From Entrophospora sp. SA101 (Eukaryota > Glomeromycota > Glomeromycetes > Entrophosporales > Entrophosporaceae), in contig CAUDNR010000336.1 of NCBI GenBank assembly GCA_958430865.1, forward strand, positions 68,059 through 81,415: a stretch of 13,357 nucleotides of DNA. The letters run 5' to 3'. Every line of letters begins with the position of its first letter. Position 1 is the stretch's first letter. Position numbers and translations under genes: made by a program. Below the pieces are notes generated by a model. The model made no database searches. It was given only the letters and a program-made list of their open reading frames with translations, and was not told the origin of the DNA. This document shows, one piece after another, positions 1-8,792 of the stretch.

Positions 1-1007
1 AAGTATTTTAAACTGTATAAAAAAAATTGAAATCAATTGTGAAAATCCATTCCTTATATAGGACGTTCTCTCCTGTTTGGATTAATTGCCTAATTTCGAC
101 TAGAATTATTTTACCGATCAATCAAGATTAAAGATTGTTACATCATAATAAATAATTGAATTGTTAAAAGAGAAAAAAATATAAAGATTTATTTAATTAT
201 TACTTTTCTCTTTCATCATTCAATGAGCCAAACTCACTTTCTTTATCTTCAGGATTTGCATCAAGATGTTTTCCATTGCAGTCAAATTTCCTGAAAATGC
301 TCGATTCAATCTATTTGTTCAGTAAATTTGGTTTATCTAGATTATTTTTATTATTATAATTGTAGTTGTTAACAATACCTTTTGGCTATTTTCACTAATC
401 TTTGATAAACTCCTTTTACTTGATTATGAAATTTTTTAATATAATTATTATTAAGATCTTTGGATTAAACATTCCACGAAACTGCATTGGTGAAACCTGC
501 AAAAAAACTGAGAACATTGTCCATTTTAATAAATAGTAAAGCTTTTGCATCACTGTTTCATTATTGACAAAGCTTTGCATCACAAGTAGTACTAGATCAG
601 GATTTGAGGATCTGGAAATTAATTTGACGTAAATATAAACTTTGCATGTCCTCCCTCCCTAATATAGTCTTCCAAGTTTTTTCATCACTTACCAATTGTT
701 TAATTTATTATTTCACGTAATATTAGTGTATTTTAAAGTAGTTTTCAAATTGAGGGATTAAAAATTTTCTGGTTTATTATCAGCAAACCTATAAGCTTTC
801 CAATAGTTGGTCTTTTTGATATATTGGTGGTCGTAAGCTTTCACATATATCTAAGACAATAAACAATAATTATGAACTCTATCATCAAATGATGGATGTC
901 CTGCAAATATTTCCCAAATCAACATCCCAATATCTATTTCTTTTGTGTTCTTTGTATTAATTCTGTCTTTAATACTAAGCTAAGGAAAGACAGTACATTT
1001 TCAATAT
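1..1007. other. AT-rich stretch with no recognised gene
   Basis: I read both strands and found no ORF longer than about 60 codons, no chain of exon-like blocks with conserved motifs, no tRNA B-box and no clear repeat. The sequence is AT-rich with short homopolymer runs. It ends at the 8-bp target duplication of the hAT-like element. It may be ordinary intergenic DNA or a very old repeat. Confidence 0.6.
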
Positions 1008-1015
1008 GTTTTCTG
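1008..1015. repeat. 8-bp target-site duplication (left copy) of the hAT-like element
   Basis: GTTTTCTG directly precedes the left TIR. The same 8 bases follow the right TIR at 4317-4324. The exact match and the 8-bp length support an hAT-type insertion. Confidence 0.82.
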
Positions 1016-1438
1016 TAGAGGTTGGAATCGTCCAAAAAAATCCTTAGTCAACTAAATTTTTTTTTAATATATAGTAAAAATATTTCTTTTTTTTTTTATT
1101 TGCAAATTACAAGTTCGTTTCCATTTGAATCTTTCATTTTTTCCACACAAAACCATGTGTTACAATTCGTTTTTTAAAAGGTCTTCTGGAACAACCACTT
1201 AAATCATTGGAACTTGAAGCCAATGAACTAATGGACCTTGTATCGGAAGTGTTTATTAGTTCACATGTAAAATTATCATCAACAACGCACTACTATTGTC
1301 GTCATCTTCATATTGTTGGTATTGATACTCTTCCGCATAGAAAGTTTTCCATTTTGAATGATAAAACACAAAAATCTTAATTGGTCAGACAATAATAATA
1401 TTAACATAGTATTAATATTAGCATTAGTATTAGCATTA

Positions 1439-1460
1439 CAGTCGGACCTCGTTATAACGG
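1439..1460 (+). repeat. Left terminal inverted repeat of the Tigger element
   Basis: Starts CAGTCGGACCTCG and continues through the 10-bp palindrome CGTTATAACG. It matches the reverse complement of 4221-4241 at 20 of 21 positions. TA precedes it at 1437-1438. Confidence 0.93.
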
Positions 1461-1609
1461 ATTTTTGTTATACCGAACAAAATCTTTTCCCGAATTTTTT
1501 TTATTAAATAAAAAATTTTGTTATAACGAATTTATATGATAAACCTCGTTATTCCGTATAACGAACATTTATTAAAAATTTTTATATATTACTAGTCGCG
1601 TTATACCGA
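1451..1609. repeat. Subterminal copies of the TIR core at the left end of the Tigger element
   Basis: Variants of GTTATAACGR or GTTATACCGA occur at 1451-1460, 1467-1476, 1520-1529 and 1600-1609. A rearranged copy, CCTCGTTATTCCG followed by GTATAACGA, lies at 1544-1564. Clusters like this are candidate transposase-binding sites; that role is an inference. Confidence 0.7.
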
Positions 1610-2170
1610 ATTTTTTGATGAATACAGATCGTCTATACTAAAAATGTTCAAGTTGTATTTTTACAATACATTCATTGTTTGAAGACTGCATTATCATTCG
1701 ATCTTTTTTCAACTATTTTTTATTTTTTTTTACAAAGGATACATTTGTTTGTATTTTTACTTGATCTTTTTGTTTTCCTTTTATTATTACAAGACATTCA
1801 TCTGCAATTGCTCATTCGCCATATTTTATTTTATAGCTTCTATCCAAGATACTCTTTAAAGGTTTCAAATTATAACAATAATTAATAAAATAAAATTATT
1901 AAACAGTTAATAGAAATGTGGATGTTGCTTTTAACAATTATTTATTAAACACTTTGTCAAGTAAATAAATGCCATTGATTTAATTGACAAAAATAGAGAA
2001 ATGGAAAAAGAAATCTAAAAGTAAAAAAAAATCCATATTGTGTTTTTCTTTGAAGTGAATGGTTAGTTTATTTTAAAAACGTCAAATTGTTTTTCATCAA
2101 TATTGAAGTTTGAGAATATAAATAAAGCTTAAATTTTTGTCATGAAATTTAAATTTTCTTATTGAAATAA

Positions 2171-2387
2171 AATCCCGTCTGTCTGTACACAAATCAAAAT
2201 TATAATAATAATAAAAATAATAAAATCCCGTCTGTCTGTACGCGAAACAAATTATAAAAATAAAAATCCCGTCTGTCTGTACGCGAAACAAATTATAATA
2301 ATAAAAATCCCGTCTGTCTGTACACGAAACAAATTATAATAATAAAAATCCTGTCTGTCCATACATGAAATAAATTTAATAATAAAA
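2171..2387. repeat. Array of five 41-bp tandem repeats in the transposon 5' region
   Basis: The core AATCCCGTCTGTCTGTAC starts at 2171, 2224, 2265 and 2306, with a diverged fifth copy (AATCCTGTCTGTCCATAC) at 2347. Spacing is 53 bp for the first pair and exactly 41 bp for the rest. Each unit is a GC-richer core followed by a GCGAAACAAATT segment and an A/T-rich ATAATAA spacer. The array ends about 50 bp before the transposase start codon, so it lies in the likely promoter or 5' UTR. Forty-one is not a multiple of three, and the minus-strand reading frame here is only a repeat artefact. Confidence 0.9.
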
Positions 2388-2432
2388 TAAAATCAAACAT
2401 TTTTTTAATAAAAGTTCATAAAAAAATTTCTA

Positions 2433-3983
2433 ATGTCTCAACAAGGACAAAAAAAAAGCATCCACCTTACTGCTGTACAAAAATTTGAAATTTGTTCAAT
2501 AAAACAAAGAGAACTGAACAAAAAAAATGTTGATTTGGCTAGAGAATTTGGAATCAGTACAGGACAAGTTAGTGATATCTTAAGAAGTTCTGACAAATGG
2601 CTTCATGTTGATCCAAATTCATATCAAGCAACATTAAAAAAATTACATCCCTCATCTTTAATAAATATTGAAGAGGCATTATTCTTGTGGATTGAAAAAG
2701 CTCTTGAATGTAATTTGACAATCACAGGCGCCATAATTCAACAAAAGGCCCTAGATTTTGCTGATTTGTTAAATCATCATAACTTTAAAGCATCTCAAGG
2801 GCGGCTTGAAAATTTTAAGCATAGATTCTCAATTCAAGCATTTAATAAACATGGAGAAGCCCAAAGTGCTCCAATAAGTGAGATTCCACAGATGAGAATA
2901 AATTTAAGAGAAGTCCTTCAACAGTATAGGCAGGAGGATGTCTTCAACTGTGATGAAACTGGTTTGTTCTGGAAAATGGAACTTAATCATGGTCTATCAA
3001 CTGGACCACTTCCAGGAACCAAAAAAAATAAGGATAGAGTTACAGTTCTTTTAACATGTAACTCAACTGGCACAGAAAAATTAATCCCCTTATTTATACA
3101 CAAGCACCAAAACCCAAGACCATTGAGAAGAATAAATAAAAACTCATTACCAGTAGATTATTATTGGAATAACACAGCTTGGATGCAAGTCTCTATATGG
3201 AACAATTATCTCAAAAAATTAAATAAAAAAATGCAAGATGAAAATAGGAATATTATATTATTAGTTGATAATGCTCCAACACATACCTTAACAGAGGGTG
3301 TCACTTTCCCAAACATAACAATTCATTATTTACCACCAAATACCACAGCACATTTACAACCATGTGATGCAGGCATCATTCATAGTTTCAAAGCTCATTA
3401 TAAAAGGCTATTTTTGAAAAAAAGAATAAATAATTTTGATGAAGAATAGTCTGGCATAGAACCCGATCCAATTAATATTTATCATGTAGTTAAGATGGTT
3501 GCAAGAGCTTGGGATTTTGTTACACCAGAAATTATTTCTAATTGTTGGAAAAAAACTGGAATTCTTCCAGAAGAAAATGATTTATATCATATAGAAATAG
3601 AACAAGCCAACAATTTAGTAAATAAAATTCTTCAAGAAGAAGAAAATGCTGTTCAAAATTTAATTAATAATTTACCAATTAATTCACCTCTAACAGCAAC
3701 AGAATTCATTTCAATAGATGATGCAGATGTAAGTGTTGAAATGGTAACTGATGAACAAATAATCTTATCACTTACTCCAGCTGAGGAAGAAATTGAAGAA
3801 AACGTTCCAACATTACCTTGTATTTCAATCAAGGATGCTGTTACTGCTTTTGAAACTGCTCATAAATTTTTTGAGCAAGGTAATGATGGTTTAGAATTAG
3901 ATTATAATGAACTCAAAGTTTTTCGTGCATTAAAGAAAAAATTAATTTGTATAATTTTAAAAGTTTTAACCAAGGAAAAGTAA
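2433..3983 (+). pseudogene. Tigger/pogo transposase with one in-frame TAG
   Basis: This intronless gene has 516 sense or stop positions before the final TAA. It would encode a DNA transposase that binds the element ends and cuts and joins DNA at TA sites. Residues 9-57 form a CENP-B-type N-terminal helix-turn-helix (VDLAREFGISTGQVSDIL). Residues 82-133 resemble the second, Tc5-type helix-turn-helix (FLWIEKAL; RLENFKHRF). The DDE_1-type catalytic domain follows: D174 in FNCDETGLFW, D279 in LLVDNAPTH, D312 in LQPCDAGIIHSFK. Thirty-two residues separate the last two aspartates, within the Tigger range. A TAG at 3447-3449 stops translation after residue 338, past the catalytic triad. The same frame then continues without a stop for 177 codons, with family-like sequence (ARAWDFVTP, NCWKKTGILP). 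The C-terminal tail is acidic. The lesion may be a recent nonsense mutation, a sequencing error or, less likely, a readthrough site. The start is the first ATG before the helix-turn-helix. Confidence 0.93.
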
Positions 3984-4180
3984 CTTCTTATTTTATCAAA
4001 CAATAGTGCCATGCCATATCACATTTGACTTCTTTAATATTATTTTATCAGTTATAATATTATTAATATTATTATTATGTTGTACAATTTTATTATTATT
4101 ATCGTTAAAAAAATATATTAATTAAATAAAAAAAGTTAAAAGTATCACGTGCTGATCATCAATTACCTTGGTTACCGAGT

Positions 4181-4197
4181 ACCTCGTTATAACGGAT
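4181..4197 (+). repeat. Extra TIR-core copy near the right end, in left-end orientation
   Basis: The 17 bases ACCTCGTTATAACGGAT are identical to 1446-1462 in the left TIR and in the same orientation. With the inverted right TIR at 4220-4241 this makes a head-to-head pair of TIR cores about 25 bp apart. Confidence 0.8.
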
Positions 4198-4219
4198 CAT
4201 TGAGGCCAAACCAGTGTGT

Positions 4220-4241
4220 TCGTTATAACGAGGTTCGACTG
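4220..4241 (-). repeat. Right terminal inverted repeat of the Tigger element
   Basis: Reads inward on the minus strand as CAGTCGAACCTCG followed by CGTTATAACG. TA follows at 4242-4243. It pairs with the left TIR apart from one base in the first 21. Confidence 0.93.
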
Positions 4242-4316
4242 TAGTAGTATTAGTAGTCGATTATTAGTTGCTCAAAAAAAAGTTTAGTCGACTATTTTAG
4301 TCGATTCCAACCTCTA

Positions 4317-4324
4317 GTTTTCTG
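4317..4324. repeat. 8-bp target-site duplication (right copy) of the hAT-like element
   Basis: GTTTTCTG directly follows the right TIR and is identical to 1008-1015. Confidence 0.82.
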
Positions 4325-4462
4325 CAAAGGATATTTTATATGGCATATATATAAATATAATGCACCATCAAAGATTGTAATTCTGTCTTTTTAATGTTAA
4401 ATTAGAATATTTCTTTATAAAAACTTCACTGATAAATAATTTAAAACCATTATTACATAATA

Positions 4463-4484
4463 CAGTCAAACCTTGTCACGGCGG
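4463..4484 (+). repeat. Isolated Tigger-like terminal repeat
   Basis: CAGTCAAACCTTGTCACGGC, preceded by TA at 4461-4462, matches the left TIR of the intact Tigger element at 15 of 22 positions, including CAGTC, ACCT and the final CGG. I could not find a matching inverted end downstream. It may be one end of an old Tigger-like MITE whose other end is lost, or a chance match. Confidence 0.4.
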
Positions 4485-5633
4485 ATGAACGGGGGCACAT
4501 AAGAAAATTTTATTTAAAATCGAGTAATATTGATCAATTGGACCGAACATCATGAATGCAAAGTATATAGTCCATGTAACAGTTTCAATTGAACAAAGTC
4601 CTCATTCAGTTAATTCTATTATTTTTTGAAGGTGAAGGTCATCAACAATGTCGTTTCTAGATAAAAACCCTGTCATTATGAACCAATAAAATCTTCACAG
4701 AATCAATCCATCAGAGTACCTTGTCATGCGAATAAAATACAAGTTCCGTAGTACTGCAATATCTTTCTGATAGAGAACCATTTGCATAGAAGGCCAATGG
4801 CTGTGGTGAGTGATTCTTGATGGATGTTTGTAAGGAAGAGGAAGAAAATATTATTAGATAAGTTAGCAATTAATCTATCGGTTTGATATGTTTAGACAGG
4901 AGGTAGTATATTAACAATACGTTGTATTAATATATATCAATTTAAGTTTTGAGCAATTGGCAAAGTAGATATAATTCTGGATCATTCGGTTGGCAATCCT
5001 TAGCATTGGAAGCCATTCTTCACATAATATCACCCATGTCAATGGGAATTCCCCTAAAATACTTGACAATGTATTCGATGAAAATATTGATAATATAGAA
5101 CAAATGAGCGACCCGATTACAAAGACATGGAGACGATGCAAATTTCCTAATTCATTGGGAATGTGTCGATCGATTTTGAAGTTACAACTATATCAATGTT
5201 GTTCGTGTCTGCTACTTTAAATGTGCCGGACATTCTTTGGACAAAAGTCTTTACTTTCTGTCTCTACTCTCTGAATTATTAATATAGGGTTATTTAATTA
5301 CCCGGTTGATTAATTAACTGATATTATTTATAATAATTTCCTTGATCTTGTCTTAACATTTGTGCAAAGTCGTTTAAACAATTATAATTGTGTTAATTGA
5401 GTTACGCCTAATTTTACGCCTCGTATTTGTTAAATTAGACATTTATTTAGATGCCGAATTATTCGATTTTTTTTTTTGGAAACCATTTTTTCTTCTCCTG
5501 ATTCTTCAACATATGCTTTACAAAAGGTTTTTGAATTGCTTTGGTTTGATTCAATATCGGTTCTAATAATATGTCGATGGTAAAGGCGTTTTCTCACGTT
5601 AACTTGTAGCTTGTACTATTAGTCCTGGACGTC

Positions 5634-5729
5634 CGGGACATTTAATAAATGAGCGGACACGACAAATTGTTACGCGGACATTGTCCGGGACATGTCTGTG
5701 TCCGCTCGACATTAGTCGAACATGTCCCG
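5634..5729. repeat. GC-rich concentric palindrome, possible foldback element
   Basis: Three inverted repeats are nested around one centre. The outer pair is CGGGACAT (5634-5641) with ATGTCCCG (5722-5729). The middle pair is GAGCGGACAC (5651-5660) with GTGTCCGCTC (5698-5707); it continues to GACA/TGTC with one bulged base. The inner one is CGGACA-T-TGTCCG (5675-5687). In addition, GTCCGGGACAT is repeated directly at 5631-5641 and 5683-5693. The block is far richer in G+C than its surroundings. It could be a small foldback MITE or a structured RNA region; I do not recognise the family. Confidence 0.65.
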
Positions 5730-7078
5730 TGTATAACAATGAGCTATGTGATATATTAATATATCAAGGTTTATGGAATTAAGATGAAGCGAATAAATAA
5801 AATTGTGGCAATAGTAACACCGATGAGTCAAGTTCAACATCTACTTTCTTTCCTATCTGGAATTTTCCTTGTTTAAAGATATCATAGTAATTGGGCGGAA
5901 GGGTTACTTAATTCGTTTAATTTATTGATGATGTTTACCTCTGAAGTTTTTGCTACCTCGATATCAAATATTTGTATTTTCCATTTTTCGATGTTTGAGA
6001 TTGACCTAATATTTATATAGATTTTGAGATCATCCAGGAAAACTTATCAGATATATGAAGCAAGATAAGAACAAAGTTGTGAATTTGGTCTATCAGTTAA
6101 CTATATCCCTATGTTTAAAGATTTAGCCTCATTGAGATGAAATGTATTTTTTTTACATGATGTATCTTTATTTCAAATATTTATTCACATGTGTATTAGT
6201 AATAAGATGTCATAAACACATAATTAGTTAAATCTAATACAAAGTAGTATGATGGAATGAAAATAAAAAAAGTTCTTATACATCCTGCTTGGGTCAGACC
6301 CGAAATAATACTTAAAGGATCGGGTTTTCCGGTTTATTCTTGATAAATCCTGTTTATGTTCAAAATTTTTAAAAAGAATCCTTTTCAAAATATTGATAAT
6401 ATTGTTAAGTCCTATTCCTTTTTAGTACATATATTCTATAGCTGTCAAATTATATGCGTATAATAATATTTATATTAATATTGATATATAATAATAAAGT
6501 TTGGTTGGTTTTTTCTCGGAAAAGATTTTTGGCCTGTAACACTTGTTTAAATTTGCCAAAGCATGAGATTTTTATATAATAGGTAAATCAAAATTATTTA
6601 GCAGACTGTATACATATATTACCAATATTCAAAGATCCAGATTGTGAAAGTTGATTTTATAACCATTTTATTAGGAATGTATTTTTAAAAATTTGTATAT
6701 TTATCAAAAATGCTGTAATTATATTTAAGACTATTATCAAATAAATCATTCTTTATTTCTTCAATTATTTATTGTTTAGTGAATAAATTGATTTCTTGAT
6801 TTTTTTTAGGGACTTTTCCAAGATGAATTTGAAGAAGGCATGAATGATTATAATAATTTCCACCTTTCTTGCTTTATTGATTTGCATCCCAGTGCGATTT
6901 TCTTGCTTTTAAATTTAAAAACGAAAAATTTTACTTGCACCATCCATTTCAGACTGTAACATATAATTTTATTGGCAATATGCTAATAATAATAACAATA
7001 GTAATTATTATTATTACAAGCAAAAATTAGTAGTTTAGCTATAGTCATAATGGGTAAAGTTATTTTATTTTATAGGAA

Positions 7079-7566
7079 TCACTCTAATTTCCCTTGGATC
7101 CTTGCAGCTTTAAACCTTGAAATCTTTTTTGGCTTTTCTACCTTTTCTGTTACTGGTGGTTGCAATTCTTGTTGGTTCTGTTCTTGTCTCACCTGATTCA
7201 CAGAAGGTGATAACTGCATTTTATTTGTGTTGAAAGGTAAATTTTCCATAATATCCAATTAATTAATAATTCTAATAGGGAAGAAAAGGAAAATCATAAA
7301 GTTTTAAGAACCTCATTTTTTTCTTTCAAAAGTCCACCTTCTTTTGCTATGATATCAAGACGTTTTTGATGATACTCTGAAGCAATCTGTACAAAGTAAA
7401 TAAAAATAAATTAATGCGTGCAATTCAAGAAAATTATTTTACTCATTACCTCTTTCATCCAAAACTGGTTTTCCAATTCATCTAAACCAACTTCAGATTT
7501 GAAATCCTTTTCAACTACAATTTCTTTGATTACTTTATTCTTAAAATTTTTTTTTAATATACTTTT

Positions 7567-7618
<52 letters not shown>

Positions 7619-8792
7619 CCATCATCATCACCATCACCACCACCACCGCCATTGTTATCATTATTATAATTGTAATCATCCTCATACTCATCCTCATCAT
7701 CTGAATCTTGTTGTTGCGTGTGTCTAAATTCATCCTCATTGTCACTATCATCATCATCATCTTCTTCATCTTCATCATCTTCATCATCAGAATCTTGCTG
7801 CTGTATACGTTTCAACTCTTCCTCCTCCTCTTCAATGAATTTATCTAAAAATTTCAGATCATAATAACCTGACTTTACATCTTTTTCAAATTTCACTGTA
7901 TATATAATTAATAATTAACAAAATCAAAAACATAATTCAATTAATTTAATTTTTAAAAAAATTTCACAAAATGTCTACCTTTTTTCGTTGGCTTTTTTGT
8001 TGATTCTTTTTCTTCATCAGAATGATATTCTTCAACAATGTCAACAAAAGGTAATCCTTCTTCATTCAACTAAATTAACAATATTTTAAATTATAAGGTG
8101 AAAACCATTGTTAAAAAAAAAAATATCTTTACAAGTGTCATTATAATATTATTTATTATAATTTACTATTTGCTTTTTACTAGGGAAATTCAAAACTTCT
8201 GAAGTAAGATGGATTTTGGATTTTAGATTTTCAATTTGAACTTTTAAATCTTCTATTGTTTTATTAACCACTTTTTTTGACAAAGGAAAAAATTAATATT
8301 TCTAAAAATCTAGTTCTTTTGGTTTCTTGATATTTTATTTAATAAATAAAATCATTTATAGATATTACCTACTTTCAATTCTTCTATCGACGATTCCAAT
8401 TGCTTGATATGCAGAGCGTTCAACAAACCAATTATCACCAAGCAATACTAATATTTCATTGGTATGTACAAGTTTTCCTGGCATAAACGCAAATTTACTA
8501 ATTGGAACCTTTGTTTTTTATTTTTCAATATACAATAAATTAATCATATCATATTAAAACATATGAACATTTTTTTACAAACATTAAAAAAATTTACCAT
8601 AACATTATGTTCGGTTTCTTTATTCAAAACTTTCAACGTAGATTTCAATGCTTCATAATCTTTCTCATAATTACACCAATGTTCTAATGCTTTATTTGTA
8701 TCAAAAATTGACTGCTCAATTTTTGATTGATAAAATTTAGTAGAGTCTTCGAATGAAACTTTTTTTTTTCCTTTCGATGATGATGATTCCAT
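7079..8792 (-). CDS. URI1: URI/Bud27-type unconventional prefoldin (RPB5-interactor family)
   Basis: My model has seven exons on the minus strand: 8792-8598, 8508-8373, 8270-8167, 8069-7979, 7895-7450, 7386-7312, 7213-7079 (393 aa). Family members are prefoldin-like scaffolds linked to RNA polymerase assembly, R2TP chaperones and TOR signalling. The N-terminal prefoldin core is recognisable: coiled coil around residues 20-60, YEALKSTL, then FAFMPGKLVHTNEILVLLGD (71-90) and NWFVERSAYQAIG, a second helix at 106-130, and NEEGLPFVDIVEEY (147-160). A long acidic region (about 197-285) includes 17 consecutive Asp residues (269-285). DELENQFWMKE (314-324) and the terminal SRFKAAR box (381-387) also fit the family. 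It is shorter than human URI1 (about 535 aa, from memory). Two in-frame ATGs lie upstream (8837, 8831); I chose 8792, just before the Lys/Ser-rich start. Intron 6 has a weak donor (GTTCTT), so the exon 6/7 junction is the least certain. It is divergent from ALG6. Confidence 0.88.
7567..7617 (-). repeat. Trinucleotide microsatellite encoding poly-aspartate
   Basis: Seventeen uninterrupted ATC units on the plus strand read as GAT on the minus strand and encode Asp269-285 of the URI-like protein. Using one codon throughout suggests slippage growth and likely length variation between strains. Flanking GAT/GGT codons extend the run in interrupted form to about 7644. Confidence 0.95.

Larger units (their letters stand above)
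1439..4241 (+). mobile_element. pogo/Tigger-type Tc1-mariner DNA transposon, full length
   Basis: This is a 2,803-bp element with both ends present. The left end begins CAGTCGGACCTCGTTATAAC. The right end, read inward on the minus strand, begins CAGTCGAACCTCGTTATAAC; 20 of the first 21 positions agree. A TA dinucleotide flanks each side (1437-1438 and 4242-4243), as expected for Tc1-mariner insertion. The single long gene inside encodes a CENP-B/Tigger-like transposase (2433-3983). The 5' part (1460-2432) holds further copies of the TIR core and an array of 41-bp tandem repeats. The 3' part (3984-4220) is noncoding and carries one extra TIR-core copy. The element sits inside an older hAT-like MITE. 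Intact ends and a single lesion in the gene suggest a fairly recent insertion. Confidence 0.95.
1016..4316. mobile_element. hAT-like non-autonomous element, split by a Tigger insertion
   Basis: The outer ends are perfect 15-bp inverted repeats: TAGAGGTTGGAATCG at 1016-1030 and its reverse complement at 4302-4316. They are flanked by an identical 8-bp direct repeat GTTTTCTG at 1008-1015 and 4317-4324. An 8-bp duplication and a TIR beginning TAGAG are typical of the hAT superfamily. The similarity of the two ends continues imperfectly inward: a TTAGTCAACTAAA-like block at about 1044-1056 pairs with AGTCGACTAAA in the right arm. TAGTCGA occurs three times at the right end (4254, 4285, 4298), like hAT subterminal transposase-binding repeats. 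Without the inserted Tigger element and one TA, the unit is 496 bp and has no coding capacity that I can see, so it is a MITE-like derivative. The arms are 1016-1438 and 4242-4316. The left arm ends in a degenerate TATTAG/TAGCAT microsatellite where the Tigger element landed. Confidence 0.82.
4325..7078. other. Long noncoding stretch with small repeats only
   Basis: I found no supportable gene in these 2.7 kb. A 76-codon ORF at 4990-5220 (plus strand) and its antisense shadow at 4911-5141 show no motif I recognise. Notable items are an isolated Tigger-like terminus at about 4463, a GC-rich concentric palindrome at 5634-5729, the small palindrome GGGTCAGACCC at 6291-6301 and a TAA/ATT microsatellite at about 6985-7018. 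The stretch probably contains old, degraded repeats. It ends at the 3' end of the URI-like gene. Confidence 0.55.

Noticed and set aside
1679..1885. 68-codon plus-strand ORF with hydrophobic, Leu/Phe-rich translation
   Set aside because: It lies in the T-rich 5' region of the Tigger element, is low-complexity and shows no family motif.
2097..2291. 64-codon minus-strand ORF
   Set aside because: It runs through the 41-bp tandem repeats; its repeated YRQTG-like sequence is a by-product of the array, and 41 is not a multiple of three.
4221..4250. GGTTCGA-like string resembling a tRNA B-box
   Set aside because: It is part of the right TIR of the Tigger element; no A-box or cloverleaf is present.
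958..4390. 13-bp direct repeat TAATTCTGTCTTT at 958-970 and 4378-4390, flanking the nested elements
   Set aside because: It lies about 50 bp outside each end of the hAT-like element, is not adjacent to any TIR, and a 13-mer match is expected by chance in 13 kb of AT-rich sequence.
4911..5220. Overlapping ORFs of 76 codons on both strands
   Set aside because: No recognisable domain, no plausible splice partners, and the two are antisense to each other. The plus-strand one could be a repeat remnant but I cannot support it.
6291..6301. Palindrome GGGTCAGACCC followed by GGGTTTTCCGG-like sequence
   Set aside because: Too short to call a repeat element and without flanking structure.
7418..7787. 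Plus-strand poly-Ser ORF and minus-strand poly-Met ORF
   Set aside because: Both are shadows of the trinucleotide repeat inside the URI coding exon.
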